A stretch of 64,000 nt of DNA from NCBI RefSeq assembly GCF_000380965.1, contig NZ_KB905559.1, positions 45,801-109,800 on the forward strand, given 5' to 3'. This DNA is from Paenibacillus ginsengihumi DSM 21568. GTDB lineage: Bacteria; Bacillota; Bacilli; Paenibacillales; NBRC-103111. Of this stretch, positions 25,064-33,241 are shown piece by piece; the stretch's first letter is position 1; each line of letters begins with the position of its first letter. Made by a program: the position numbers and the translations under genes. The notes beneath the pieces were generated by a model. The model saw only the letters and a program-made list of their open reading frames with translations. It searched no databases and was not told the DNA's origin.

Positions 25064-25894
25064 CTATTTTGCAAGCTCAAATCTTGATTTGACGATGTCG
25101 AAAACGATCTGATGTCCTTCTGCGGCAAGCTGCCCATCGCCTTCGATGAGCTGCGCAAGGTCAGGCTGGCGGCGGAGCTCGGAATATAAATCGACATAAT
25201 CCCAACCTTGGGCGGATACATATACTCCCGTGCTGTAGGCATAATCGTTCAACGTCAGTCCCAAATTATTTTTGGTCTCGCTGACTTCTTTGGGCGGCGA
25301 AGACAGGAGCAGCAGCTTTGCGTCAGGGACTTCCGTTTGAATTTTGTACACGGCATCGGTGATGCTCTTCACGGCGCTTTGGAGCGGAACGGATTGCATA
25401 TGCTCGTCCGCGATCATCGTATCCAGAATGAAAAGGTCCGGTTGCTGGCCAGTCGCCTCCTGCATTTTGTTTTCGTCCCATAAAGCCTGCAGCCCCGGAG
25501 CGACCGCGCGGTACTCCGACCACTTCACGCCGTCGTATCCGATAGCGCTTCTCAGATGCTGCTTCATGAAGGTGCTCCAATGCGTTCCGGCCTCGCCATT
25601 GTCAGCCACCGGCGCCGCTGCCGAGCCGAGCGCCGCCACCTTGACCTCCCCCTTCAGCGCATGCGCATAGCGGATATCGTCCATGATTGAGCGCGGAGAA
25701 CCGTCCGGCTTCCAGCGCTCGATTTCTTCCTGATGCCGCTTCCGCTTAAGCTCCTCGTACTGCTGCTGCCATCGCACCGACTCAGCTCCTTCTCGGGCAA
25801 TGGCTGCGTCGTATCTTTGGTTCCCGAAATAAACAATCGCTATAAAAATGCCAAGCAGCAGCGCCAGCGTCAACGTTTTGAGCCAATTCGGCAA
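25064..25894 (-). CDS. membrane-anchored SGNH/GDSL-hydrolase-like protein
   Basis: The start is TTG 25894, 9 bp after AAGGAG. The 276-aa protein has an N-terminal anchor helix (LKTLTLALLLGIFIAIVYFG) and an extracellular domain that looks like an SGNH hydrolase: an opening VKVAALGSAAAP where the GDS block would be, a central PDLFILDTMIADEH (block III-like), LLLLSSPP, and a block-V-like EGDGQLAAEGH with the catalytic His. The GDS block is poorly conserved (GSAAA), so activity is uncertain. Neighbouring EPS genes suggest it may add or remove O-acetyl groups on the polymer. Confidence 0.65.
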   Translation of the reverse strand: MPNWLKTLTLALLLGIFIAIVYFGNQRYDAAIAREGAESVRWQQQYEELKRKRHQEEIERWKPDGSPRSIMDDIRYAHALKGEVKVAALGSAAAPVADNGEAGTHWSTFMKQHLRSAIGYDGVKWSEYRAVAPGLQALWDENKMQEATGQQPDLFILDTMIADEHMQSVPLQSAVKSITDAVYKIQTEVPDAKLLLLSSPPKEVSETKNNLGLTLNDYAYSTGVYVSAQGWDYVDLYSELRRQPDLAQLIEGDGQLAAEGHQIVFDIVKSRFELAK

Positions 25895-25915
25895 TGGTAA
25901 CAGCTCCTTCTTCTG

Positions 25916-25946
25916 TAGAAAAAGGAGAGGCTCCAGCCCCTCCTCT
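25916..25946 (-). terminator. intrinsic terminator after the SLH-protein gene
   Basis: Read leftward, GGAGGGGC pairs with GCCTCTCC around TGGA, followed by TTTTTCTAC. The + strand also ends in a T run, so it may work both ways. Confidence 0.7.
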
Positions 25947-25989
25947 TTTTTTTCTTCTATTATATAGTCGCAATAGTCACAGGTATCGG

Positions 25990-28023
25990 TTATTCGTTGA
26001 TAAATTTCAGATGCGTCAGCATCCGCTTCAAAATTACGGCAGCCTGGGCCCGGCTTGCCTGCTGCTTCGGCTCGAACGACTTGCCGTCCACCGTGCCGAC
26101 GATCCCGAGGCTTGCCAATTGAACTACATCATCCGCCGCCCACGCGCTGATCGCATGCTGATCGCTGAATACGGCGCCGTCTCTCTGCACGGACGTCAAT
26201 CTGCCGGCTTCGGCGAAGCGGATCGCCCGCGCGATCAGAACGGCGAGCTGCTCGCGGTCCAGCGTCACTTCCGGGCGGAAGGTGCCGTCCTCGTAGCCTT
26301 CGATCAAACCGGCCTTGAAGGCGGCCTCGACGAAGCTGCTGTGCCAGTCGCTTGCCGTCACGTCCTTGAAGCGGGATTGATAAGCATCCGGCTTCAAGCC
26401 AAGCGAGCGGACAAGCAGCGCCGCAAATTGGGCGCGGGTCAGCTTTTCGTCGGGAGCGAATTCGTTCTCCGACATGCCCATGACAATCAGCTTGGAGGCC
26501 ATCGTCTCGATATCGCTTTGTGCCCAGTGGCCATCGATGTCTAGGAATGTACGATGCGATTCGATGATGCCGTAGATGCTGTCGTGCGGAGACTTCAGCC
26601 TGGCCGTCGAATTGCCGTCCCCGTTCTCGAAGAGCGTCGGGATAAAGTAGATGGCGCTTGAATCGGGATCATACCATACGCCAGTGCCATATGTTGGATT
26701 GACCGGCTTGTCGATCGTAAGCTCGCGCTCCACATAAATGCCGTTGTAGCCGGTAATTTTCACATCGCCGACGGCAATCGAAAATTCGTGAGGCGTCGTA
26801 ATCAGATCGATGCCGAGCTTTCTTGCCGTCTCGGCCACCTTCGTTTCCGTTGCCGCTTCCGAGCGCTGCACGGTGACAACGATCGGGCCGGCCGAGCCTG
26901 ACGACAGGCTGCTGAGCAGCGATACCGGCAGCTTATATTTGGCGGAGCCAAGCTCGATCGCGATGAACGCTTTGGACGAGCCCGCCCCGGCAAAAGCGGC
27001 TACCGGCAGTTCCACCCGGACCACGTCGCCGCTTCCGGCGATCGTGATCGTATCGGTGGTCGCATTTCCGCTGTCAATCGCTTCGATGGCCGCTTTCAAA
27101 GCAGCGGCATCAACCGTGATCGTGCTGCCGGATTTGACAAGCGCGCTATCGCTCAGCTTGCCCTCGAACGTCGAGCCGGAAGGAGCGGGAGCTGAGCCGC
27201 CGCCTCTCCTTCCGCCGCCGGAGCGCCCTTGACCGAGACCTTCCGTGCGAATGATGAGAGACGCCGTCGACAAAATCGCCTTGAAATCAGGATCGACCTT
27301 CCGGATGAACCGCTTCGCCGTTTCGATCAGGTCAGCGCTGGTCACACCTAAATTTTTCAGCACTTTGCTGAAGCGGATGGAGGGATCGTCCAACATTTTG
27401 CCGATCTCTTCCTCTACGATTTTTTCAGCCTCGGCGCGGTTGTTAAGCAGGCGGGCCAGCTCGGCTGCCGTCATATTGCGGAAGCGCTGCTCAAGATTGA
27501 TTTTCGTTTTCCTTGCCAGCATGGTGACATCCTTGAGATCGACCTCTCCCAAGCCTTTGTCGAGCCCGCCCAGCTTGATCAGCTGATCCGTAATGCGGCG
27601 GGTCTGCCCGTCTTGAATGACTTCCACTGCCGTGCTGCCGTCCGGACTATAATCGATGCCGGCCTGCAAAACGAGATACAACATATTTTCCGCCGTCAAA
27701 TCCGGATACTGATCCTTATTGTCCGCAGCATCGAGCTTCGCTTTGACCCGATTCCAGATCGGGGCCACCAGTTCGGCATTGCCGGACAAGTCCGACTTCA
27801 GCGCCCGGAATCGTTCGCGTGCCGCTTTGATGTTCGCTTCTTCTTCGGCGGTCATGGCATTGCGCAGCTGCTTCGCTTTTTCCAATAGCTGCTTGTCAAG
27901 CTCCGCAGCCCAGGCTTGATTCGCAAGCGGAATGCCTGCAGGCAGCGCCATGGACAAGCTGCTGAGCAGCAGACTTGCGCTAATCGAGGCGGCCATCAGT
28001 TTTTTGCTTTTGTTCTTCATCAT
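25990..28023 (-). CDS. secreted S-layer-homology (SLH) domain protein
   Basis: The 677-aa protein has a signal peptide (KKLMAASISASLLLSSLSMA with a cleavage site near ANQAWAAEL). An N-terminal helical region of about 250 residues, a Gly/Arg-rich hinge (QGRSGGGRRGGGSAPAPSGS) and a beta-rich middle region follow. Three C-terminal SLH repeats start at FLDIDGHWAQSDIE, RFKDVTASDWHSSFVEAAF and VFSDQHAISAWAADDVVQL, each with the LTRAQ/LDREQ/ASRAQ anchor motif. SLH domains bind pyruvylated secondary wall polymer, so the protein is held at the cell surface. It lies 24 bp after the phosphatase gene and probably shares its transcript. Confidence 0.92.
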   Translation of the reverse strand: MMKNKSKKLMAASISASLLLSSLSMALPAGIPLANQAWAAELDKQLLEKAKQLRNAMTAEEEANIKAARERFRALKSDLSGNAELVAPIWNRVKAKLDAADNKDQYPDLTAENMLYLVLQAGIDYSPDGSTAVEVIQDGQTRRITDQLIKLGGLDKGLGEVDLKDVTMLARKTKINLEQRFRNMTAAELARLLNNRAEAEKIVEEEIGKMLDDPSIRFSKVLKNLGVTSADLIETAKRFIRKVDPDFKAILSTASLIIRTEGLGQGRSGGGRRGGGSAPAPSGSTFEGKLSDSALVKSGSTITVDAAALKAAIEAIDSGNATTDTITIAGSGDVVRVELPVAAFAGAGSSKAFIAIELGSAKYKLPVSLLSSLSSGSAGPIVVTVQRSEAATETKVAETARKLGIDLITTPHEFSIAVGDVKITGYNGIYVERELTIDKPVNPTYGTGVWYDPDSSAIYFIPTLFENGDGNSTARLKSPHDSIYGIIESHRTFLDIDGHWAQSDIETMASKLIVMGMSENEFAPDEKLTRAQFAALLVRSLGLKPDAYQSRFKDVTASDWHSSFVEAAFKAGLIEGYEDGTFRPEVTLDREQLAVLIARAIRFAEAGRLTSVQRDGAVFSDQHAISAWAADDVVQLASLGIVGTVDGKSFEPKQQASRAQAAVILKRMLTHLKFINE

Positions 28024-28047
28024 GCATCAACTCCATTATAATGAATT

Positions 28048-28824
28048 TTAATGATGCCAAAACTGGTACCAACGCTTGCTCTGCCTAGGGGAATCTCTAG
28101 GCACAATGCTGGTGCCCGACACAAGCCGGTTCGCATTGTCTGCATAATATTCCGCATAAGAGGACCCCAGTTGATCCTCGAGCACCCGATAAGCTTCGGC
28201 CAATGCCGATATACAGCGGGCCGAATTGTGCGCATCCGAACCGAGCAGATGCACGATTCCTTGCCGACACAGCGATAACGCCAGTCTCCGAATCGTCCGC
28301 CCGTGCATGCCGATGACAGAACCGGCGGTCAATTGCAGCAGCGCCCCATGCTCGACAAGCTGTCTGGCGCGGTCCGGCTCGGCAATAATCTCCGCATTTC
28401 TTTCCGGATGAGCGATAACAGGATGCAGATTTTTGATCCGCAGCTCATACAATAAATCATAGATGCTATCCGGTATATGCGAATGAGGCATCTCCAGCAA
28501 TATATATTCAGATTGATTGAGACAGAGCAGCTGCCCCTGGTCCCATTCATCGAGCAAGCCGGCATGTATGCGAATTTCTTGTCCAGGCAGCAGCCGAAGC
28601 GGCATATTGCGCCCGGCCAGCTCCTCCTGCAGCGCCGAAAGCGATTCCCGGACGGCGAAGGCCGGATTGTCGTAAGCCCCGTTCGCATGATGCGGGGTGA
28701 CGATAATCGTTTCGATGCCGTTCTTTATGGCGATCTCAGCCATTTGGAGCGCCTGCTCCAACGTCTGTGATCCGTCGTCCAGACCTGGAAGTATATGGCA
28801 ATGGGTGTCGATCAGCTTTATCAT
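28048..28824 (-). CDS. PHP-type tyrosine-protein phosphatase (YwqE/CpsB family)
   Basis: ATG 28824 (MIKLIDTHCHILPGLDDGSQ) follows GGGGAATGAG and gives 258 aa, the usual family length. The metal ligands of the PHP fold are visible: HCH in DTHCHILPGLDDG, VTPHH, EIRIH, HPERN and GSDAHN. These Mn-dependent enzymes dephosphorylate the tyrosine tail of BY-kinases such as the one at 22862 and so tune EPS synthesis. The gene lies upstream of the EPS operon in a separate transcript, with an XRE operator over its promoter. Confidence 0.93.
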   Translation of the reverse strand: MIKLIDTHCHILPGLDDGSQTLEQALQMAEIAIKNGIETIIVTPHHANGAYDNPAFAVRESLSALQEELAGRNMPLRLLPGQEIRIHAGLLDEWDQGQLLCLNQSEYILLEMPHSHIPDSIYDLLYELRIKNLHPVIAHPERNAEIIAEPDRARQLVEHGALLQLTAGSVIGMHGRTIRRLALSLCRQGIVHLLGSDAHNSARCISALAEAYRVLEDQLGSSYAEYYADNANRLVSGTSIVPRDSPRQSKRWYQFWHH

Positions 28825-28999
28825 ATTCTCATTCCCCGCTATGCTTGTAAATCGATGCCGGAAGTTCCTCATCGCACCGGACCGCGGCGGCCGGCCGAAC
28901 GGACTCGGCCGATCCCGGTTTTGCAGACTTCTGCCTTGACCAGCGGCCAGGATGGATAAATGTCTTCGGCATTTGCCATCCTATATATTATGGAAGAGA

Positions 29000-29032
29000 G
29001 ACGCCTCTAACGAGCATTTCCTCTCGTCATCG
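29000..29032 (-). repeat. decayed copy of element B
   Basis: GACGCCTCTAACGAGCATTT and CCTCTCGTCATCG match the conserved half of element B at about four positions in five. Only this half is recognisable. Confidence 0.4.
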
Positions 29033-29130
29033 CTTGCCATGACGATAAGTAATCATTGAGGCGTTCGACTCATTCATTCTTTCATCGACAAAATCATACA
29101 ATACTCTTCCCATCATCTGTATTTTGGGGT

Positions 29131-29160
29131 ACAATAGTCTCTGTTGATACATTTTGTAAA
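29131..29160 (-). promoter_or_regulatory. promoter and operator upstream of the tyrosine phosphatase gene
   Basis: Read leftward: TTTACA (29155-29160), 18-bp spacer, TATTGT (29131-29136). The operator-like GATACATTTTGTAAA (29146-29160) covers the -35 element. The leader to the phosphatase start is about 300 nt. Confidence 0.45.
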
Positions 29161-29195
29161 ATATCCGTGACATTATTACTATAAGTTGATAAAAT

Positions 29196-29210
29196 GTTAC
29201 ATTATGTAAC
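29196..29210. promoter_or_regulatory. XRE-type operator variant GTTACATTATGTAAC
   Basis: A GTTAC-N5-GTAAC palindrome with the same ATTAT centre as the site at 24811, between the divergent phosphatase and XRE genes. Confidence 0.6.
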
Positions 29211-29250
29211 CATTATTATACTAATCATCGTTATGAACCAAAGCATAAAG

Positions 29251-29259
29251 TGTTATAAT
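29251..29259 (+). promoter_or_regulatory. extended -10 promoter of the XRE regulator
   Basis: TGT-TATAAT is a perfect extended -10, 62 bp before the ATG at 29322. Operators lie about 40-110 bp upstream, which fits autoregulation. Confidence 0.6.
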
Positions 29260-29321
29260 GATGATATTATCGCAAGACTTAAGTCTTCAGACGCATTCGC
29301 ACGTTATTTGGGGGTATCTGT

Positions 29322-29693
29322 ATGAAATATGGGGAGCGCATCGCCCGGCTCAGAGAAAAGCACTCCATGACCCAAGAGGATTTAGCCAACAGACTAGGCA
29401 TAACCCGCGCCTCTTTGTCTCACTACGAGAACAACAGACGTGAACCGGATTACGATACGACGGTAAAAATCGCCAATCTGTTCAACGTATCCATCGATTA
29501 CTTGATGGGCCGTACAGAGGACCCGTACAAGGTTCTTGACGATGATGTCCGGCAGTTCGTTGACAGCCTGGAGCTGTCCGACGAAACGATCCTGGAGAAA
29601 TTCACCCTTACCATCGACGGCAAAAAGCTAACTCCTGACGAAGCCAAGCGATTCATCGCTTTCGTCCGGGCAGAACGCTCCATGCACGAATAG
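29322..29693 (+). CDS. XRE-family transcriptional regulator, likely local EPS regulator
   Basis: The 123-aa protein has an N-terminal Cro/CI helix-turn-helix (GERIARLREKHSMTQEDLAN, then LGITRASLSHYENNRREPD) with the common IDYLMGRTED end. A C-terminal acidic dimerisation region follows (DDDVRQFVDSLELSDETILE, LTPDEAKRFIAFVRAERSM). The ATG follows GGGGGT. The nearby palindromes GATACATTWTGTAWC resemble operators I recall for the PBSX repressor Xre of Bacillus, which has the same type of helix-turn-helix, so this protein is the best candidate to bind the sites listed here. That link is inference. Confidence 0.85.
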   Translation: MKYGERIARLREKHSMTQEDLANRLGITRASLSHYENNRREPDYDTTVKIANLFNVSIDYLMGRTEDPYKVLDDDVRQFVDSLELSDETILEKFTLTIDGKKLTPDEAKRFIAFVRAERSMHE

Positions 29694-29715
29694 ATCAGCG
29701 ACATGGTCAAATATT

Positions 29716-29744
29716 ACTTTATGATACATTTTGTAACGTGTCAA
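29716..29744 (-). promoter_or_regulatory. convergent promoter with embedded XRE operator at the 3' end of the XRE gene
   Basis: Read leftward: TTGACA (29739-29744), 17-bp spacer holding GTTACAAAATGTATC (29723-29737), TAAAGT (29716-29721). The geometry equals that at 24804-24832. Transcription from it would run antisense through the XRE gene. Confidence 0.65.
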
Positions 29745-30195
29745 CCATCTAAATGCCTGTTTTTGCTCAGCTCATTCCGTTCGCTTCATCCCTGATTCTA
29801 CGATCCGTTTGACCAACCGCGCCCTCGCACGCCGGCCTGCCCCGCTGTATCAAGCCTGTCCTTCAAGGAAAGTAGCCGCAGATCAAGGAGATGCGGCTGC
29901 CCTGGACAGATCGCTCCGGCGACCGATGACCCCGCACGCATGAGCGCTTCCCCTTCCGTGACCGCTCCGGTACCTTCGCCTTCATAATGATACGAATTGT
30001 ATCATCCGCATTCACAAAAGCCTAACGCTACCCCCCTGCCCCATAGGCCGCCGACGTGCTCTTTTCCCTGCGAAAACTGCCGTGCTCTTCTCTCCGCAAA
30101 AGACCGCCAAGGAAATGACACGAGCGCCTGCTCATCATTTTGCCGCACACGCCCCGGAAACCCAGATTCCATGCTGCGGCGCTAATGTCCCGAGC
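29745..30195. other. intergenic region without recognisable gene
   Basis: The only feature seen is the perfect operator GATACGAATTGTATC at 29989-30003, extended to ATGATAC...GTATCAT. No coding frame here has a ribosome site or protein-like composition. Confidence 0.5.
29989..30003. promoter_or_regulatory. XRE-type operator GATACGAATTGTATC
   Basis: A perfect GATAC-N5-GTATC palindrome extended by AT/AT on both sides. No gene start is close, so it may be an auxiliary site or belong to a lost promoter. Confidence 0.5.
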
Positions 30196-30227
30196 AATAC
30201 AACAAGCCTCTGCGCGAGGGCAGAGGC
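30196..30227 (-). terminator. intrinsic terminator of glnA
   Basis: GCCTCTGC (30206-30213) and GCAGAGGC (30220-30227) form an 8-bp stem; the leftward tail is TTGTTGTATTGC. It lies about 110 bp after the glnA stop, beyond the duplicated 3' segments. Confidence 0.75.
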
Positions 30228-30267
30228 TGTCGTCATTGCAGCAATGAATAAGTTCAGATATAAGATG

Positions 30268-30373
30268 AGCAGTCGAAGTACAGCTGTATTCGCGCGGAAA
30301 GTAGCAGTCGAAGTACAGGCTGTATTCGTGCAGAGATTAGCAATCGAAATACAGACTGTATTCGTGCGGATGA
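30268..30373 (-). repeat. three tandem copies of the glnA 3' end
   Basis: Units start at 30268, 30303 and 30339 (35-36 bp each). The last, 30339-30373, contains the true final codons of glnA (HEYSLYFDC); the other two follow the stop codon and would encode nearly the same peptide. Confidence 0.8.
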
Positions 30374-31761
30374 ATGCGAATCGATACGGCCTTCGCTTCT
30401 TCGCGCTTGAATGCAATGTAGTTGTTGATGAAGTCTTGAGAGAACACGCCGCCTTCGAGCAGAAACTCATGGTCAGCTTCCAATGCGGTGAGCGCCTCAT
30501 CCAGCGAGCCCGGTACGCTGCGGATTTCCGCTTTCTCGGCGTCGGACAGCTCGTAAATGTTCTTGTCGAACGGACCATAGCCCAGAGCGCGCGGGTCGAT
30601 CTTCTTCTTGATGCCGTCCAGACCGGCCATCAGCATTGCCGCGAACGCCAGGTACGGGTTCGCCGTGGAGTCCGGCGTACGGAACTCGATGCGACAGCCT
30701 TTCGGCGTAACAGCTGCTACCGGAATACGAACGGCCGCGGAACGGTTGCCCTTGGAGAATACCAGGTTGACCGGAGCTTCGTAACCCGGTACGAGACGCT
30801 TGAACGAGTTCGTGCTCGGGTTCGTCAGGGCGATCAGCGCCGGAGCGTGATACAGAATGCCGCCGATGTAGTTCAAAGCCGTTTCGCTCAGGTTCGCATA
30901 ACCGTTCTTGTCATAGAACAGCGGAGTGTCGCCGTCGAAGATCGATTGGTGAACGTGCATGCCGCTGCCGTTGTCGCCGAAGAGCGGCTTCGGCATGAAG
31001 GTTGCGACTTTGCCGTACTGTCTTGCTACGTTGTGAACGATATATTTGTATTTGAGGAGGTTGTCAGCCGTTTTCGTCAGCGTGTCGAAACGGAAGTTGA
31101 TCTCGCCTTGACCTGCCGTCGCTACCTCGTGATGGTGACGCTCGATGCGAAGACCGGCTTCCATCATCAGTCTGCACATTTCGCTGCGGATGTCCTGCTG
31201 GGAATCCATCGGAGCGACCGGCACGTAACCGCCTTTGACCGGAATCTTGAAGCCCAGATTGCCGCCCTCTTCCTTGCGGCCGCTGTTCCATGCCGCTTCT
31301 TCGGAGTCGACCTCGAAGTAGGATTTGTTCATGCCCGTTTCAAAACGCACATCGTCAAAAATAAAGAACTCGGATTCCGGAGCGAAGAATGCCGCCGTAC
31401 CGACACCGGACTTCTGCAGGAACTCTTCCGCTTTTTGCGCGATGCTGCGCGGATCGCGGTCGTAGCGCTCGCCATCCGGAGTGAAAATGTTGCTCATAAT
31501 AACGAGCGTCGGGTGAGCGGTGAACGGGTCCACATATGCCGTCTCGGTGTCGGGCATCATGACCATATCAGATTCCTCGATGCCGCGGAAGCCGGGAATG
31601 GAAGAGCCGTCGAAGGCTACGCCGTTGACGAAGGTGTCTTCGTCCACTTCACTGGCCGGAAGGCTGATGTGTTGAGCTTTGCCGGACAAGCCGACAAACC
31701 GAAAATCTACCCATTCGATGCCTTTTTCTTTGATCAAGTTGAGCACATTTTGAACTGACAT
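30337..31761 (-). CDS. glnA: glutamine synthetase, type I-beta
   Basis: GlnA makes glutamine from glutamate, ammonia and ATP. ATG 31761 follows GGAGG and gives 474 aa. It is longer than the 444-aa Bacillus enzyme and contains the beta-subtype insertion (around ESEFFIFDDVRFETGMNKSY and EEAAWNSGRKEEGGNLGF). Active-site motifs DGSSIPGF, HHHEVATAGQGEINFRFDTL, GDNGSGMHVHQS and NRSAAVRIP are present. The loop GPFDKNIYELSDAE holds a Tyr at the place of the adenylylated Tyr in E. coli GlnA. Two GlnR/TnrA-type boxes precede its promoter. No glnR gene is adjacent. Confidence 0.95.
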   Translation of the reverse strand: MSVQNVLNLIKEKGIEWVDFRFVGLSGKAQHISLPASEVDEDTFVNGVAFDGSSIPGFRGIEESDMVMMPDTETAYVDPFTAHPTLVIMSNIFTPDGERYDRDPRSIAQKAEEFLQKSGVGTAAFFAPESEFFIFDDVRFETGMNKSYFEVDSEEAAWNSGRKEEGGNLGFKIPVKGGYVPVAPMDSQQDIRSEMCRLMMEAGLRIERHHHEVATAGQGEINFRFDTLTKTADNLLKYKYIVHNVARQYGKVATFMPKPLFGDNGSGMHVHQSIFDGDTPLFYDKNGYANLSETALNYIGGILYHAPALIALTNPSTNSFKRLVPGYEAPVNLVFSKGNRSAAVRIPVAAVTPKGCRIEFRTPDSTANPYLAFAAMLMAGLDGIKKKIDPRALGYGPFDKNIYELSDAEKAEIRSVPGSLDEALTALEADHEFLLEGGVFSQDFINNYIAFKREEAKAVSIRIHPHEYSLYFDC

Positions 31762-31842
31762 GGACACGCAAACCTCCTGATTTCCGAACATTATTAGCTC
31801 TTATTTCAAGCATTGTTCAGCTTTGTTAATGATCTTGTCGTT

Positions 31843-31872
31843 ATTATAACCCTATTCGCCAATAATCGTCAA
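31843..31872 (-). promoter_or_regulatory. glnA promoter
   Basis: Read leftward: TTGACG (31867-31872), 18-bp spacer, TATAAT (31843-31848), about 80 bp before the start codon. Confidence 0.7.
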
Positions 31873-31878
31873 TACTTA

Positions 31879-31917
31879 TGTGAGGTATTTTTTATCCATA
31901 TGTTAGGTATTATGACA
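31879..31917. promoter_or_regulatory. GlnR/TnrA boxes upstream of glnA
   Basis: TGTTAGGTATTATGACA (31901-31917) matches TGTNA-N7-TNACA perfectly. A second, half-degenerate copy TGTGAGGTATTTTTTAT (31879-31895) lies 7 bp upstream of the -35 hexamer. Paired GlnR sites of this kind control nitrogen genes in Bacillales. Confidence 0.75.
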
Positions 31918-31944
31918 TACAAAGCCGGATTGTTCACATTTCGG

Positions 31945-31992
31945 ACATACAAAAGGCTTGATTTTCCAAGATTCCTTGAAAAACCAAGCCTT
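31945..31992 (-). terminator. intrinsic terminator of the DAHP synthase gene
   Basis: AAGGCTTG (31953-31960) pairs with CAAGCCTT (31985-31992), extended by a TTTTC/GAAAA segment; the leftward tail is TTTTGT. Confidence 0.75.
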
Positions 31993-32050
31993 CCAGCGCT
32001 ATTAATATTCGGATGTCAACATGTATATGTCGGCAACATGACGGTCATCG

Positions 32051-33094
32051 CTATACGGTAACGAAGCTTTTGTGCGTATTGAACGTTTTGCCGCAGAGCG
32101 GGGCGAGCTTCTCGAGATCGAGCATTAGCCTAGCGAATTGTTCGGGAAACAGCGATTGCACGCCGTCGCCGGTCATCGAATTGTCCGGATCCGTATGCAT
32201 TTCCACGATCAGCCCGTTCGCCCCGGCGGCTACGGACGCTTTGCTCATCGGCTCGACAAGCTCGCGACGTCCCGTGCCGTGACTCGGATCGGCGATGACC
32301 GGCAGATGGCTGAGCGACTGCAGCGCCGGAATCGCCGCCAAATCGAGCGTATTTCTCGTGTAAGGTTCGAATGTTCGTATTCCGCGCTCGCACAGCATGA
32401 CGTTCGGATTGCCGCCCGCCAAAATATATTCCGCCGCATTGAGGAATTCGTCGTATGTGGCGCTGAACCCCCGCTTGAGCAGCACCGGCTTCTGAATCGT
32501 TCCCAGCTTGCGCAGCAGGTCGAAGTTTTGCATGTTCCGGGTGCCGACCTGCAATATATCGGCATATTCCGCGCATACGTCCACGTACTCCGGCGTCATG
32601 ACCTCCGTAACGGTCAGCAGTCCGTGCTTGCGGCCGGCCTCTGCCATCATCTCAAGCCCTTCCACGCCGATGCCCTGGAAGCTGTACGGCCCCGTGCGCG
32701 GCTTGAAAGCGCCGCCGCGCAGCACCTGAGCTCCGGACGCCTTGACGATCGCGGCGATTTCGTCAATCTGCTTGGACGTCTCTACTGCACAAGGACCGCC
32801 CATAATGACGAGCTGATCGCCGCCGATCTCCACGTCGCCCAGCTTAATAACCGTATTGTCCGGATGAAAATCGCGGCTGGCCAGCTTGTAAGACTTGGAA
32901 ATCTTGACGACCTGCTCGACGCCCGACAGCTGTCTGAGCTGCTCGGTCAGCTTCGGATCGGCTTTGCCGATAATGCCGACGACCGTGCGGTCCACCCCGC
33001 GCGACACATGAACGCTGACGTCATGCTTCTCAATATAATGGATAATCTCCTGAATGCGCTCCTCAGGCGTCTTGTTGGATATAATCACGATCAT
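32051..33094 (-). CDS. aroF: 3-deoxy-7-phosphoheptulonate synthase (DAHP synthase, type I-beta)
   Basis: The enzyme condenses phosphoenolpyruvate and erythrose-4-phosphate, the first step of aromatic amino acid synthesis. The 347-aa protein has an N-terminal ferredoxin-like regulatory domain (about residues 1-70, [20 protein letters not shown]) and a TIM-barrel catalytic domain with [46 protein letters not shown] and [11 protein letters not shown]. This layout is that of the Thermotoga-type enzymes that are feedback-inhibited through the N-terminal domain. Confidence 0.96.
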   Translation of the reverse strand: MIVIISNKTPEERIQEIIHYIEKHDVSVHVSRGVDRTVVGIIGKADPKLTEQLRQLSGVEQVVKISKSYKLASRDFHPDNTVIKLGDVEIGGDQLVIMGGPCAVETSKQIDEIAAIVKASGAQVLRGGAFKPRTGPYSFQGIGVEGLEMMAEAGRKHGLLTVTEVMTPEYVDVCAEYADILQVGTRNMQNFDLLRKLGTIQKPVLLKRGFSATYDEFLNAAEYILAGGNPNVMLCERGIRTFEPYTRNTLDLAAIPALQSLSHLPVIADPSHGTGRRELVEPMSKASVAAGANGLIVEMHTDPDNSMTGDGVQSLFPEQFARLMLDLEKLAPLCGKTFNTHKSFVTV

Positions 33095-33190
33095 GACCAG
33101 TTCACGCTCCCCATCCCATCATGGTTTCACTCATCTTGCACTTGCACACTTCGACGCTTATACGCTTTTAAGCTTTTAATCGTTAAAGCA

Positions 33191-33219
33191 AATATACATC
33201 AGAAGTTGACATCCGTCAA
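33191..33219 (-). promoter_or_regulatory. promoter of the DAHP synthase gene
   Basis: Read leftward: TTGACG (33214-33219), 17-bp spacer, TATATT (33191-33196), about 100 bp before the start codon. Confidence 0.6.
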
Positions 33220-33241
33220 CCCTTATTTAATTATTGGCGAG

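Noticed and set aside
29498..29710. Leftward 70-codon frame opposite the XRE gene as the product of the convergent promoter
   Set aside because: It begins at a TTG without a ribosome site and has Ser/Arg-rich shadow composition; a non-coding antisense transcript is more likely.
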